A stretch of 64,000 nucleotides of DNA, from NCBI GenBank assembly GCA_030817875.1, contig JAUSZU010000001.1, positions 4,712,001-4,776,000 of the forward strand, read 5' to 3'. The position numbers and the translations under genes are program-made. The notes beneath the pieces are model-generated. The model was not told the origin of the DNA, ran no database searches, and saw only the letters and a program-made list of their open reading frames with translations. Source of the stretch: Flavobacterium sp. W4I14 (lineage in GTDB: Bacteria > Bacteroidota > Bacteroidia > Sphingobacteriales > Sphingobacteriaceae). Shown in pieces: positions 1-8,349 of the stretch (position 1 is its first letter; each line of letters begins with the position of its first letter).

Positions 1-675
1 AGATGCAAACAATTGACTTTTGACCGCTTTCCCCAATTTAAATAAGGGCTTGTTAATACTAAATTTTGAATGGTTTACGATTAGCGTATGACTTACACTA
101 TACGGTTCAGTACCGCTCATCTGCCCATAACCCGTAAGCAAATATGTTTTTTGAGGGGAGGTATTTAAATGATATATATGCTCAAAAAAAGGTGTCGGGC
201 TACCCTCATCATCTTTCTCTTCGTAAAGATTATTAAATGAAATTGCGGTTACCGCATTGTTTTCACCTTGGTACTGAACAATATTCTGCACATGCCACAT
301 CGTACCAGAATAGGGAGAAAGCCAATAAAACAACCTAAGTTTATGGTCGTCGGCAGTTAATACATTAATCTCGTACTTCTTCAGGTTGGCAAAGTCTGCC
401 TCAAAAGCCTTTGGTTGTTTTAAGGCCTCAATAAATGCCTTTATAAATACTTCTTCAGCTTCAGTTTTTCCATCATTTAGATAACTTTCTCTGGAGGCCA
501 GCATTTGTGCAGCCAATTTATCAAGAGAACTTGCCGTGGCAGAACCAGCATCTATCTTCTTCTTTACAGCAGTATCAGCATGATCAATTCCCTTTGGTTG
601 CTGATCACCATGCTTTGCGCTACAAGAAAACAGCAGAAATACCAGAGAAAAAAATAAGATGCTCGTTGTTTTCAT
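1..675 (-). CDS. Lipoprotein, partial (C-terminus beyond window start)
   Basis: The leftward frame is open from an ATG at 673-675 to the first base of the window, so at least 225 residues are encoded and the stop lies outside. The N-terminus is a lipoprotein signal peptide: MKTTS, a hydrophobic stretch, then the lipobox LLFSC with Cys at about residue 16. A charged linker follows, then a soluble domain I cannot assign. Its ATG lies one base past the stop codon of the lysozyme-like gene at 677-1396, so the two genes are almost certainly co-transcribed. A periplasmic lipoprotein directly downstream of a peptidoglycan-hydrolase candidate in a T6SS cargo island suggests an immunity protein. That role is inference from position only. 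Confidence 0.7.
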   Translation of the reverse strand, partial: MKTTSILFFSLVFLLFSCSAKHGDQQPKGIDHADTAVKKKIDAGSATASSLDKLAAQMLASRESYLNDGKTEAEEVFIKAFIEALKQPKAFEADFANLKKYEINVLTADDHKLRLFYWLSPYSGTMWHVQNIVQYQGENNAVTAISFNNLYEEKDDEGSPTPFFEHIYHLNTSPQKTYLLTGYGQMSGTEPYSVSHTLIVNHSKFSINKPLFKLGKAVKSQLFAS

Positions 676-676
676 G

Positions 677-1396
677 CTATTGTCTCGGTATATTAATTAA
701 TCCTCTATTTTCCATAACTTTTAAAATTACAGCTGTTCCTATTTGTTTATTTACATAATCGAGACTAAAAAAATGATCTCTCGGAAAACCACCTTTAGTG
801 TAAAGATTAGAACCGCCCCACAGATAAGGCGAATTGATATTATTGTTCTGATAGGCTTTTGCTATGCCATTATATTGCTCTAAACGCAGCAAAACCTTTG
901 GCAAAGACCAAACTGTTTCTTTATCCAGGCCACGTAGTTTTAAGGCATCAACCGCACTTTCTTCAAAAGTAAATGGTGCCCCGTGATTAATTTTTGGCCT
1001 GTTAGCGGGATGCTGCCTGGTAAAACCGCTGAGCGGATCGCCATTATGCAGGTGTTTTGTAAAGTCAGCATTACTCTCTCTATAGTGTACACAGGCGATA
1101 AAATACCAAGGAATACCCGTATTTTCAGAGAAAACACTATGATCTAAAAATGTTCTGCTAAAAAAGCTGTTGCCGATTTTTGGATTTCTTTTGAGGAAAA
1201 AATCGTCGGGTTCTGTTACAAAGCAGGCATTGCGGTAAGTGTACTCGGTTAAATTGAGCAGTTTATTTCTAACTGCCTGGTATCTTGATTTATTGCTTAT
1301 GATTTTATCATCAATAATCCGATTGATCTCAACCGATTTTATCGGAGAAACCATACAGGAATTAAATAGCTTAATGTATTCTAAATCAGTAGCCAT
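677..1396 (-). CDS. Lysozyme-like peptidoglycan hydrolase, candidate T6SS effector
   Basis: A 239-aa soluble protein without a signal peptide. The region around residues 100-170 has the motif HYRES followed by HLHNGDPLSGFT and later FEESAVDALK. I recognise this pattern from lysozyme-like proteins of phages and cyanobacteria, where the Glu of RES is the probable catalytic residue (here near residue 107). The family's role would be cleavage of the glycan backbone of peptidoglycan. The gene sits directly downstream of an hcp pair, after a hairpin at 1430-1477, and is followed one base later by a lipoprotein gene. The lack of a signal peptide fits delivery by the T6SS, but it could also be a baseplate-type lysozyme or a prophage relic. 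Family call from motif memory only. Confidence 0.6.
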   Translation of the reverse strand: MATDLEYIKLFNSCMVSPIKSVEINRIIDDKIISNKSRYQAVRNKLLNLTEYTYRNACFVTEPDDFFLKRNPKIGNSFFSRTFLDHSVFSENTGIPWYFIACVHYRESNADFTKHLHNGDPLSGFTRQHPANRPKINHGAPFTFEESAVDALKLRGLDKETVWSLPKVLLRLEQYNGIAKAYQNNNINSPYLWGGSNLYTKGGFPRDHFFSLDYVNKQIGTAVILKVMENRGLINIPRQ

Positions 1397-1429
1397 AATT
1401 AGCTCTTTATATCACACCTTTAAAGCACA

Positions 1430-1477
1430 AAAACCGTTACGAGCACCAGCCTTTAGCAAGCAACCCGTAACGGTTTT
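1430..1477 (-). terminator. Hairpin terminator after distal hcp pair
   Basis: The arms AAACCGTTAC (1431-1440) and GTAACGGTTT (1466-1475) are perfectly complementary across a 25-nt loop. On the leftward strand the stem runs into a short T-run. It lies between the hcp stop (1485) and the lysozyme-like gene and may attenuate rather than stop transcription into the effector pair. Confidence 0.6.
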
Positions 1478-1484
1478 ATTATAA

Positions 1485-1880
1485 TTAAGCTTTTGGCCAA
1501 TCGTTTTCGTGTTCTGCATTGCCCAGTTTTAACTTACGGGCCGATACCACAAAACTCAAAGTCATAGGCGTATTGTCGTTTACCGCAATACCCTCGTTAT
1601 ACTGGATGATATAACCATCTTCGAAAGACAGTTCTTTCATTTTAGCATCTTCTTCGCCTTTCTTGAAAACCAATGTTCCTGAAAGCGGCTTGTATTGGTT
1701 GTTTACCATCGATTCGATCACAGAAGTATCTTCGGTTGATTCGATTTCGATGTGGATGGTACCACCATAAACACCTGACGATGGACGGCCTTTTGCGTCA
1801 ACATCTCTATTTAATGAGAAGCTGCACTGTAGTACATCAAATTCTTTTGATCCTAAGTTTAAACGGGTTTTGAATGCCAT
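1485..1880 (-). CDS. tssD: T6SS tube protein Hcp/TssD (copy 1b)
   Basis: A 131-aa protein of the Bacteroidota Hcp type. It starts MAFKTRLNLG, contains the conserved block SLNRDVDAKGRPSSGVYGG near residues 22-40, and ends NDWPKA. Hcp forms hexameric rings that stack into the inner tube fired by the contractile sheath, and it can carry small effectors in its lumen. The predicted protein is identical to the one at 14782-15177, about 13 kb away, and about two thirds similar to its neighbour at 2077-2472. The gene is the second of an hcp pair and is followed by a hairpin terminator. Confidence 0.95.
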   Translation of the reverse strand: MAFKTRLNLGSKEFDVLQCSFSLNRDVDAKGRPSSGVYGGTIHIEIESTEDTSVIESMVNNQYKPLSGTLVFKKGEEDAKMKELSFEDGYIIQYNEGIAVNDNTPMTLSFVVSARKLKLGNAEHENDWPKA

Positions 1881-2076
1881 TGTAATAAGTTTTAATGTTT
1901 TGAAAAATGAATGAATTGCAACGAGTGGTTGGTGTGGAGTGTAAAGCGGATGGCGTTTTGCGTTTCATTTGCCTAAACCCAAAACCCTCTTCTCTAATTG
2001 TTTAGCGCTTAGTTGGTTAATGGTTAGAATTTACGCGATGCCTTGAACCCTCTACCTTTCTGCCTTCAACCTCCGT

Positions 2077-2472
2077 TTAGGCTTTTGGCCAATCGTTAAG
2101 GTGCTCGGCGTTGCCTAATTTAAGCTTTCTGGCTGAAATCTGGAATTTGAGCGTCATCGGATGATCGCCCACAATGTTGATCCCTTCGGAATATTTAACA
2201 ATGTAGCCATCCTCGAAGTTAACTTCTTTCATTTTGGCATCTTCCTCTGTTTTCTTGATCAGAAGGGTTCCTGTAATAGGTTTGTACTGGTTGTTTACCA
2301 TCGCCTCGATTATTGAGGTGTCTTCGGTTGACTCGATCTCAATGTCGATGGTACCGCCGTAAACTCCGGAAGAAGGTCTTCCCTTTGCATCTACATCACG
2401 GTTTAACGCATAGGCACAATGAAGTACATCGTACTCCTTGCCTGAAAAATTTAATCTAGCTTTGAAAGCCAT
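2077..2472 (-). CDS. tssD: T6SS tube protein Hcp/TssD (copy 2b)
   Basis: A 131-aa Hcp-family protein starting MAFKARLNFSGKEYDVLHC, with the same central ALNRDVDAKGRPSSGVYGG block and the same NDWPKA C-terminus as copy 1b. The amino-acid sequence is identical to 15297-15692. Two Hcp paralogues in tandem suggest either mixed tubes or separate cargo-specific tubes. The upstream leader (2473-2575) contains a small hairpin also present upstream of the other copy, so both pairs probably have the same promoter and leader. Confidence 0.95.
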   Translation of the reverse strand: MAFKARLNFSGKEYDVLHCAYALNRDVDAKGRPSSGVYGGTIDIEIESTEDTSIIEAMVNNQYKPITGTLLIKKTEEDAKMKEVNFEDGYIVKYSEGINIVGDHPMTLKFQISARKLKLGNAEHLNDWPKA

Positions 2473-2968
2473 AGTTTTAAAATTTAAAGGTTAAAAATTT
2501 GATTTATTGTAGCCTCCGCTACATGATATATAAACCAAAAATTAAGCCAATTATTGTATATGTAGTTCATCTATAACGGCTAACACCCATGTCTATTTCG
2601 AAAATATTATCTTAGGGCTAGCAGAATGCAGATTTTTGCCAAGAAAAAAAATGTATTTTTTTCGAAATCATCACACGTCTTACTTCTACTACATGAAGTA
2701 GCTTGAAATATTGTAGCATTTTAGGGCAGGGTGTTACTTTTTGCGACAAAAAAATAACCGTAATTATTGGTAATAACAGGAAACGGAGTTATATCTGCAG
2801 GTAGGAAGCAAAAAACTAGATTGAAAACCAATAAAATTAAGAGTCTTTACGTTCCGCGATTTTTTTCACTAGTTAGGTTAAACTATACGACTTCTAACCC
2901 TCAACTGATTACACTACACTTTAGGGTTTATTAATATTCACCGCCAAGCTAGTAAAAACTTTAGCTGG
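2473..2968 (-). promoter_or_regulatory. Leader and intergenic region upstream of distal hcp pair
   Basis: Nearly 500 bp without a supported gene. The part closest to hcp (2473-2575) matches the leader of the other hcp pair and contains the inverted repeat TGTAGC-CTCC-GCTACA at about 2508-2523. A second, weaker dyad (CTACATGAAGTAG) lies near 2690. The remainder is AT-rich and I see no coding signal. It is the likely promoter region for the distal hcp pair, but no confident -7/-33 pair was found. Confidence 0.5.
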
Positions 2969-3901
2969 CTATTTATTTAAATCCAATACCTTGATTACCT
3001 CCTCCTGCGACATCTGCAAGGTTTTTAGTTTTCTGATAATTTTCTTGCTGATCGTTGTATTAATCAGCGTTTCTGTGTTTTTTCCAGTTATTTCAATATG
3101 ATCTGTTTGTTTGAGCAGGTTAAGTTTTAAAGGATTATAGGAAGCTGTACGCGAAATAATCTGCCGGTCTTCAGTATTACGATAAATGTTCATTTCAATG
3201 AGACCTGGATTGAGGTAATTCATTCTTTTACTAAAATGTGTTTCCTCTGTCGATGTGCCCTTAACTAATTCCAATTTACCTGAAAGGTTATACTGATACT
3301 TATAATTCCAGGTATCCTTCAGGTCAGATTGGCTTCTCTGGGTTACAATTTTGGATTGCTCGATACCTTTTCCCCATCTTTCGTGGCTATCGGACAACAA
3401 GACCAGATAGATGTCACTGATTGAATAATCTTCTAAATAATCTTCCAAAAGATTGAAAAGACTAATGATGGAATGCTTCATGCCAACCTGATGTTTAACT
3501 TTGGTATAAAATTCGGGGAATAATTTATACTCATCCTGATTAACCAGTACGGTACGTTTTGCATCCGAAAAGGTAATCTTTAATGGCTCAATACTGTCTG
3601 CACCATTTAATATGGATTTAGCATGCAGGTAAAGGCCTTTACTATCGCTCGATAAACTATAGGCCGTGGCTTCAGAGCGTATGCCATCTGCTATTTTATA
3701 TACGAACAGGCTATCTTTTAAACCATTCTGCACATATAAGATTTTACTCGTATCCTTTTCTTTACCGGCCTCAGATTTGACTTCTGTAAATCGGGTTAGC
3801 AAAATTCCATTACAAACTATTTCTGGTTTTTGAGGCTGTTGTGCTGCTACAATAAAAACAACCAACAAATTAAGAATAGAGGCAGATATCAGTTTGGTCA
3901 T
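2969..3901 (-). CDS. Secreted protein of unknown function
   Basis: A 310-aa protein with an N-terminal signal sequence: MTKLIS, a hydrophobic segment LNLLVVFIVAA, then QQPQKPE with probable signal peptidase I cleavage after VAA. The mature part is mixed polar and beta-rich with a basic C-terminus. I do not recognise the family. It is the last gene of the leftward cargo series before the distal hcp pair and follows a stretch of coding debris (3940-4269). A periplasmic protein at the end of an effector series could be an immunity factor, but nothing in the sequence proves it. Confidence 0.7.
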   Translation of the reverse strand: MTKLISASILNLLVVFIVAAQQPQKPEIVCNGILLTRFTEVKSEAGKEKDTSKILYVQNGLKDSLFVYKIADGIRSEATAYSLSSDSKGLYLHAKSILNGADSIEPLKITFSDAKRTVLVNQDEYKLFPEFYTKVKHQVGMKHSIISLFNLLEDYLEDYSISDIYLVLLSDSHERWGKGIEQSKIVTQRSQSDLKDTWNYKYQYNLSGKLELVKGTSTEETHFSKRMNYLNPGLIEMNIYRNTEDRQIISRTASYNPLKLNLLKQTDHIEITGKNTETLINTTISKKIIRKLKTLQMSQEEVIKVLDLNK

Positions 3902-3939
3902 ATTTTATTTTGTTGTTGCTGCTGTTAAGCGGTTTGGAG

Positions 3940-3999
3940 TTATTCCAGAAAATATTTTTGCCTGCAGTGAGGGCAGCAGAAATACCATTTGGTTTTCAT
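3940..3999 (-). CDS. 19-residue Cys-rich micro-ORF, possibly a remnant
   Basis: The frame encodes MKTKWYFCCPHCRQKYFLE and a stop. It has a CCPHC cluster that looks like half of a zinc ribbon. Its ATG overlaps the TGA of the preceding broken frame in an ATGA arrangement, typical of translational coupling. It may be a truncated relic of a longer zinc-ribbon protein rather than a functional peptide. Confidence 0.3.
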   Translation of the reverse strand: MKTKWYFCCPHCRQKYFLE

Positions 4000-4269
4000 G
4001 TTGATATCATAATAAAAATTGCCGTTAGCCAGTATTGCTGATCTTCAAAGTCGGCTGATGGAATGGCATATTTAATTCGGCCAGGCACTTCAACTTCCTT
4101 AAACTGTGGTTTACCATCAGCACCTTTTAACTGTTTGTCATCTGGTCCAAGCACTGGTTTTTAACTTTCTTTTTAAGGTGTTCGAGCATGCCCAGATCTG
4201 CATTTTCATTATGGTTACCTTTATCTCTGTACATTGCCGATATACCGTTCGCGGCTACAAAATGCAAAC
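4000..4269 (-). pseudogene. Frameshifted coding remnant downstream of the 260-aa gene
   Basis: Reading leftward past the stop at 4270-4272, the -1 frame reads GLHFVAANGISAMYRDKG and continues about 20 residues to a Lys-rich segment near 4160. Another frame then reads VLGPDDKQLKGADGKPQF and runs to FIMIST and a stop at about 3998. Both stretches have normal coding composition, which non-coding DNA here lacks. The simplest reading is that the 260-aa gene once continued into this region and was broken by one or two frameshifts, or that a following gene was truncated. Sequencing error cannot be excluded. Confidence 0.5.
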
Positions 4270-5052
4270 CTACCGGATAATTTCAAAAGAATTTTTGTTT
4301 TTAGGCAAATGGATGTAAAATGGAAAACCAAATTCCTCGTTTTCTTCCTTTTTTAGGTAAGAAATAATTGGAGATTTATCCTCCCTGATTAAGTTTATCA
4401 CCCTGTTTTTTGCATAAAACTCTATCCTTGGCACTTCCGGAAAACCCTGCATAACATAACCCTCAGCATCGAGCATTTTGAAAATGCTGTTCAGTTCGGC
4501 AATATTATCTTCTTCCAGGTACATAGATATATCTGTTTCTTCATACCTTTTTTTTAAGAGCGATGTAAGCACATTCACATCCTGATCTTTAAAAAGTGTA
4601 TAAATCCGACGGTAAAAGTTGTGTACCTTCTCGATGGCAGCTTCATTTTCAACATCGATAGTACCAGCATTGGTCCAGCCCGTTAATTGATAAGGCACCT
4701 CTGCCTTAAATTCTCCAATAGACTCTAAAAGGGGCAATTTACCATCTTTAGCCCGCTGCATTTTATATTCGTATACGGTTTTAAGCTGCTCCTGATCCAT
4801 TGTTGAAGCATCGAGGAATTGTATTTTAATAATAGCTTCGGCATCCTGATGTATCGTTTGCGAACCTACCAAAGGCTTAAACCTCACTTTAACCTGCTGC
4901 GCCCCACTGTTCAGTATAAAATGATTTATGGGGTAATTTGAGTAAATGCTCCCCCCGCTATCATGTGAAAAGGCCAGCACATCATTGATCAATATATCGA
5001 AATTAGCAAGAGAAACATTGAAGTCAACTAAATAATAGGGTTCTTTTATCAT
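4270..5052 (-). CDS. Uncharacterised protein, possibly C-terminally truncated
   Basis: A 260-aa cytosolic-looking protein without a signal peptide. The first 90 residues look like a beta-sandwich with LINDVLAF and YPINHFILNSGAQ motifs. The remainder is helical and mixed, with a segment around residues 140-190 rich in charged residues. I do not recognise a named family. The gene begins 11 bp after the lipoprotein gene and belongs to the same leftward series. Coding-like sequence continues in other frames beyond its stop, so the C-terminus may be shortened. It could be a cargo or immunity component. Confidence 0.65.
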   Translation of the reverse strand: MIKEPYYLVDFNVSLANFDILINDVLAFSHDSGGSIYSNYPINHFILNSGAQQVKVRFKPLVGSQTIHQDAEAIIKIQFLDASTMDQEQLKTVYEYKMQRAKDGKLPLLESIGEFKAEVPYQLTGWTNAGTIDVENEAAIEKVHNFYRRIYTLFKDQDVNVLTSLLKKRYEETDISMYLEEDNIAELNSIFKMLDAEGYVMQGFPEVPRIEFYAKNRVINLIREDKSPIISYLKKEENEEFGFPFYIHLPKNKNSFEIIR

Positions 5053-5063
5053 GCCTTACTCGG

Positions 5064-5744
5064 TTATTTAAAAGGATTGTCAATATTTTTATGATACCCC
5101 ATAATTACGGCGTCTTCAAATGCTTTTTTAGTAATAATATCGAGTTTAAAGTTTAAACTATTATTTACCGGATCTAGTGTTAACCGATATAGGACATCAT
5201 TTTTCACCCATGAAGTTACCTGTGGATAATCAACAACCATACTATTGAAATCATTTTTATACTCTTTATAATATTCGGGAAAGCTTTCTTTAAGCATTTC
5301 CTTGGTTTTGGCACTCAACGCTTCGGCCATGATGTTGTTTACCGAGGCACTATCAGGTTTCCCGAATTTTTTCTTGAGATATTGTATACTGCCAGCAGTC
5401 TGCTCTGCATTAACGGTAAATGTTGCAAACGATAACAGGTTGTTATAGGTGGTGATAACTGCCCCAAATGAAGGGTTAATTGCTGCACCGTTGAATTTAA
5501 GATTGGCGCTTTCCTTTTCATCAAAAGAATATTTAACAACTTTTTCGCCCTTATCAACTGTTTTAAAACCACCATTTGAAACTTCGATATGTCCATTCTG
5601 GTTTTCCACCCGAGAAGCATAACTGTTTAAATCAATATCCAATGGTTTATTGAAAGTTAACTGCGCAATATCTATAACCTCTTTTTTACAGGCAGATGTT
5701 AAAATCACTAGTAATAAAGTGAATGACAATAATTTTATTTTCAT
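5064..5744 (-). CDS. Lipoprotein, candidate immunity protein
   Basis: A 226-aa lipoprotein. MKIKLLSFTLLLVILTSACKKE has a clear lipobox (TSAC, Cys about residue 19) followed by KKE. Lys residues right after Cys do not predict surface export, so a periplasm-facing lipoprotein is likely. The mature domain has no motif I recognise. The gene follows the 865-aa OmpA-domain protein with only a 4-bp gap, so it belongs to the same operon. A periplasmic lipoprotein tightly coupled to a large T6SS cargo protein with a peptidoglycan-binding domain is a reasonable immunity candidate, by context only. Confidence 0.75.
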   Translation of the reverse strand: MKIKLLSFTLLLVILTSACKKEVIDIAQLTFNKPLDIDLNSYASRVENQNGHIEVSNGGFKTVDKGEKVVKYSFDEKESANLKFNGAAINPSFGAVITTYNNLLSFATFTVNAEQTAGSIQYLKKKFGKPDSASVNNIMAEALSAKTKEMLKESFPEYYKEYKNDFNSMVVDYPQVTSWVKNDVLYRLTLDPVNNSLNFKLDIITKKAFEDAVIMGYHKNIDNPFK

Positions 5745-5748
5745 AGTA

Positions 5749-8346
5749 TTAAATATAATGTTTTTCGAATTTTATCTCATCTGGTTTTACTATAACAGAC
5801 TCGCCTTCGTAGCTGAATGTTCTTTTAATAAAACCGAATTTTACTGTTGTAGCCGCAACAAATTTAGCTTTAATACCGGCAAATGACGCGATTGGACTGG
5901 CATAGATCCCGGTTTTGTCGGCACCCACTTCAATACCGCCGGTTACGCTTGTTTTAACATCGGCTGTTAACACACCTTCAACACCCATATTCGCCGTGCC
6001 GGCTTTAGCCAAAGCCTTAAACTCAACAGAAATCTTTATTTCACCTGTAACTTTAACATTGCCAGTGGTTTCTTTGGGAAAGAGAACATTTATTTTGGTT
6101 TGGCCATTCACATTTATTGCTCCACCAAAAGTTACTAAAAATGTAATCTGGACATTTTTTTCAAGTTTTTCGAGTACCCAGTTAATTACTGTTCCGGCAC
6201 CGGGGCAAATGGCATTTCCACCATACTCCACAAAAATCTTGAACAGATCGATAAAAGTATTGGCCTCAACAAGCGGTTTGGTATCAGCACCGATCTCTAC
6301 AATTTCGCCAACCCTACCATTTGTTTTTTGGAGGTACCATTGTGCCGAAAAAGCAATAACAGGTGGTTTTACCTCAAAGCTCCATTTCCCTTTTGCTACT
6401 GGCGATTGAACCACATCATCGGCCAGCTGTTTGATTTTATTAAAAATACGCAGGGTTTTAGCAATACGTTCTTCCCATTCCTTACCAAACTCTACTTTTT
6501 GTTTACTGCCATTTGCCGCGGTCCATTCTCCGGTTAATGAAAGCTCAAACTTTTGTGCCATTTCACCGTGCTTTTTAGACCATTCTGCATCTATTACCGC
6601 ACCAATAGCTTTATTTTGGGCATTTTTTAATTCGTAACCGTATAATTTATTGCCATAAGAATACGCGAAAGACTGCGTGTGCGACCATTTAAATTCTACC
6701 GTCCATTTGATATCGGAATAAACATGGATGGCAAGGGTAGGATTATTAGGAACTGAAAAGTATCTACAGGTATGAATATGAACCTCGTAATTATTCATTA
6801 AACCATCCCGCCTGGGCCAAATGTAATTTAATGGAATAACATTAAATTTACTCATTGTTGATACTGCCGGAACTGTAATTTTGCCCTCATTCTCAGCTTT
6901 TACATCAATGTTGATTAATTTGATGGTTTTATTATGCTTTTTGCGGTCAAAACAAGCTTTAGTATCGAATTTTATGGGTTCTACGGTAATATCTTTTGGT
7001 TTATTGCCAACTACAGTTTCATAAATAATGGTTTGTGCATTATGCCCGTAATATTCAAAAGCAATATCTACCCTTCGGTTATTCTGATAGTCTGCCTCAT
7101 TTTTATATTTAATATTATCGCGTCCTTTTTTATCGTCTGTAGGGTTTACCTCGCCATGTCCGGCCGTTTTGATCCGATTAGGATCTAATTTCCCTTTGAT
7201 AAAAAACTCTCTTACTGTTTTTGCCCTGTTTTCTGACAATACATTGTTATGGTTCTGTTTACCGATTACACAAGCAAAACCGTCAAGTTGAATGGTGCTG
7301 TATCGATGTTCGAGCAAGAACCGTAAGATATTATTAAGCTGCTTAAGGCTCTCGGGTAAAAGTTCCGTACTATCAAATTTAAAAATAATAGACTCTAATG
7401 TTTTTTCCCTTTTATCGATAACATTTTTAACTCCACTTCCATTATCGAAAACAAGTTCGGGTTTACCCCCTTCTTCGGTTACATTAATTTGTTCAAACTT
7501 GCACAACTCAAACCTTGCCTCATTTTTATCGGGCTGGTAAATGGTAACGGGTGTTCTGTTTTCGGGTATTTCTACTACCTGCGATTTAAGTTTATCTTTT
7601 ATCCTTAAAAAACGGGCATGGGCAGTATCGCCTTTATCACCCGTATCTTCAATGTATTTACCCGTTACCGGATGCACCACACGCACATAAAATTCCTCCA
7701 CATCTGCTCTATCATTCATAGATTGATACCAGGAATACGTATTGGGAATTTTTAGGTTAATCTCGCCATTAGTTACACTTACCCTATAAATTTTACGGGT
7801 TACCTCATCATCTTTTGGCCATAAGCCCATAGCGGATCTCAATTTTCTAAATATCCTTACCTCTACATTATCATAGCCATTTAACCCTTCGGTAAAGAGC
7901 CTGAGCCAGATGAGTTCTCCGTACGAAAACTGGTAAGTTTTGCGCACATCTGCTCCTCCTTCATTTTGAGTCCACCTGCTATCTACTATTTTTGCAGGCG
8001 ATTCGCCCCTGATCTTTAAGCCTGATTTACTATCAAAATTTCCACTCCATGTTGCCTCAATGTACCACAGGTATGGTCCGCATAATTTTTTGGGTATCCG
8101 GTAACCATAGCTGAAATTGCTGGGTATTGTTTTCTGAAGGTCTATAACGCTTTTCTCATTAAAAACAGCCCATTTTACATCTTTCTTTCTATCTTGTTCG
8201 GTAGTACCAGGCTGCCATTCCCCTATTTTGAACCAAACATATTGATCGGGAGCTACTACCACTAACTGACCGGGTATAGATCCTTTAGTAGCATTATATA
8301 CTTTACCTTCGCCGGTCCAAATAATTTTCTTTATTCCCTTTGCCAT
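5749..8346 (-). CDS. Large T6SS cargo protein with internal OmpA-like domain
   Basis: An 865-aa protein without a signal peptide. Residues 1-290 form repeated beta-rich modules with motifs such as DVKWAVF and GYRIPKKLCGPYLWY, which I associate with Bacteroidota PAAR-linked cargo. Residues about 315-435 are an OmpA/MotB-like peptidoglycan-binding domain (FKFDSTELLPESLKQL, NVLSENRAKTV, GHGEVNPTDD, NNRRVDIAF). The usual Asp after the first Gly-rich turn is not obvious. Residues 470-865 are a long unassigned C-terminal region ending in a Gly/Val/Ala-rich beta segment, possibly the toxic or pore-forming part. It lies directly downstream of a DUF4280 PAAR-like gene and a 318-aa adaptor-like gene and upstream of a lipoprotein. 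The arrangement matches a tip-adaptor-effector-immunity cassette; the enzymatic activity, if any, is unknown. Confidence 0.75.
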   Translation of the reverse strand: MAKGIKKIIWTGEGKVYNATKGSIPGQLVVVAPDQYVWFKIGEWQPGTTEQDRKKDVKWAVFNEKSVIDLQKTIPSNFSYGYRIPKKLCGPYLWYIEATWSGNFDSKSGLKIRGESPAKIVDSRWTQNEGGADVRKTYQFSYGELIWLRLFTEGLNGYDNVEVRIFRKLRSAMGLWPKDDEVTRKIYRVSVTNGEINLKIPNTYSWYQSMNDRADVEEFYVRVVHPVTGKYIEDTGDKGDTAHARFLRIKDKLKSQVVEIPENRTPVTIYQPDKNEARFELCKFEQINVTEEGGKPELVFDNGSGVKNVIDKREKTLESIIFKFDSTELLPESLKQLNNILRFLLEHRYSTIQLDGFACVIGKQNHNNVLSENRAKTVREFFIKGKLDPNRIKTAGHGEVNPTDDKKGRDNIKYKNEADYQNNRRVDIAFEYYGHNAQTIIYETVVGNKPKDITVEPIKFDTKACFDRKKHNKTIKLINIDVKAENEGKITVPAVSTMSKFNVIPLNYIWPRRDGLMNNYEVHIHTCRYFSVPNNPTLAIHVYSDIKWTVEFKWSHTQSFAYSYGNKLYGYELKNAQNKAIGAVIDAEWSKKHGEMAQKFELSLTGEWTAANGSKQKVEFGKEWEERIAKTLRIFNKIKQLADDVVQSPVAKGKWSFEVKPPVIAFSAQWYLQKTNGRVGEIVEIGADTKPLVEANTFIDLFKIFVEYGGNAICPGAGTVINWVLEKLEKNVQITFLVTFGGAINVNGQTKINVLFPKETTGNVKVTGEIKISVEFKALAKAGTANMGVEGVLTADVKTSVTGGIEVGADKTGIYASPIASFAGIKAKFVAATTVKFGFIKRTFSYEGESVIVKPDEIKFEKHYI

Positions 8347-8349
8347 ACG

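Larger units (their letters stand above)
1485..2575 (-). repeat. Direct repeat, hcp pair and leader (distal copy)
   Basis: This segment carries both hcp genes, the spacer and about 100 bp of leader, and is nearly identical to 14782-15795 in the same orientation. The coding parts encode identical proteins with a few synonymous changes. The spacer between the two genes has diverged in length (about 196 versus 119 bp). The two copies bracket about 12.2 kb of cargo genes. Confidence 0.9.

Noticed and set aside
5915..6637. Several plus-strand open frames opposite the OmpA-domain gene
   Set aside because: They lie within a well-supported 865-aa gene on the other strand and show no domain or start context.
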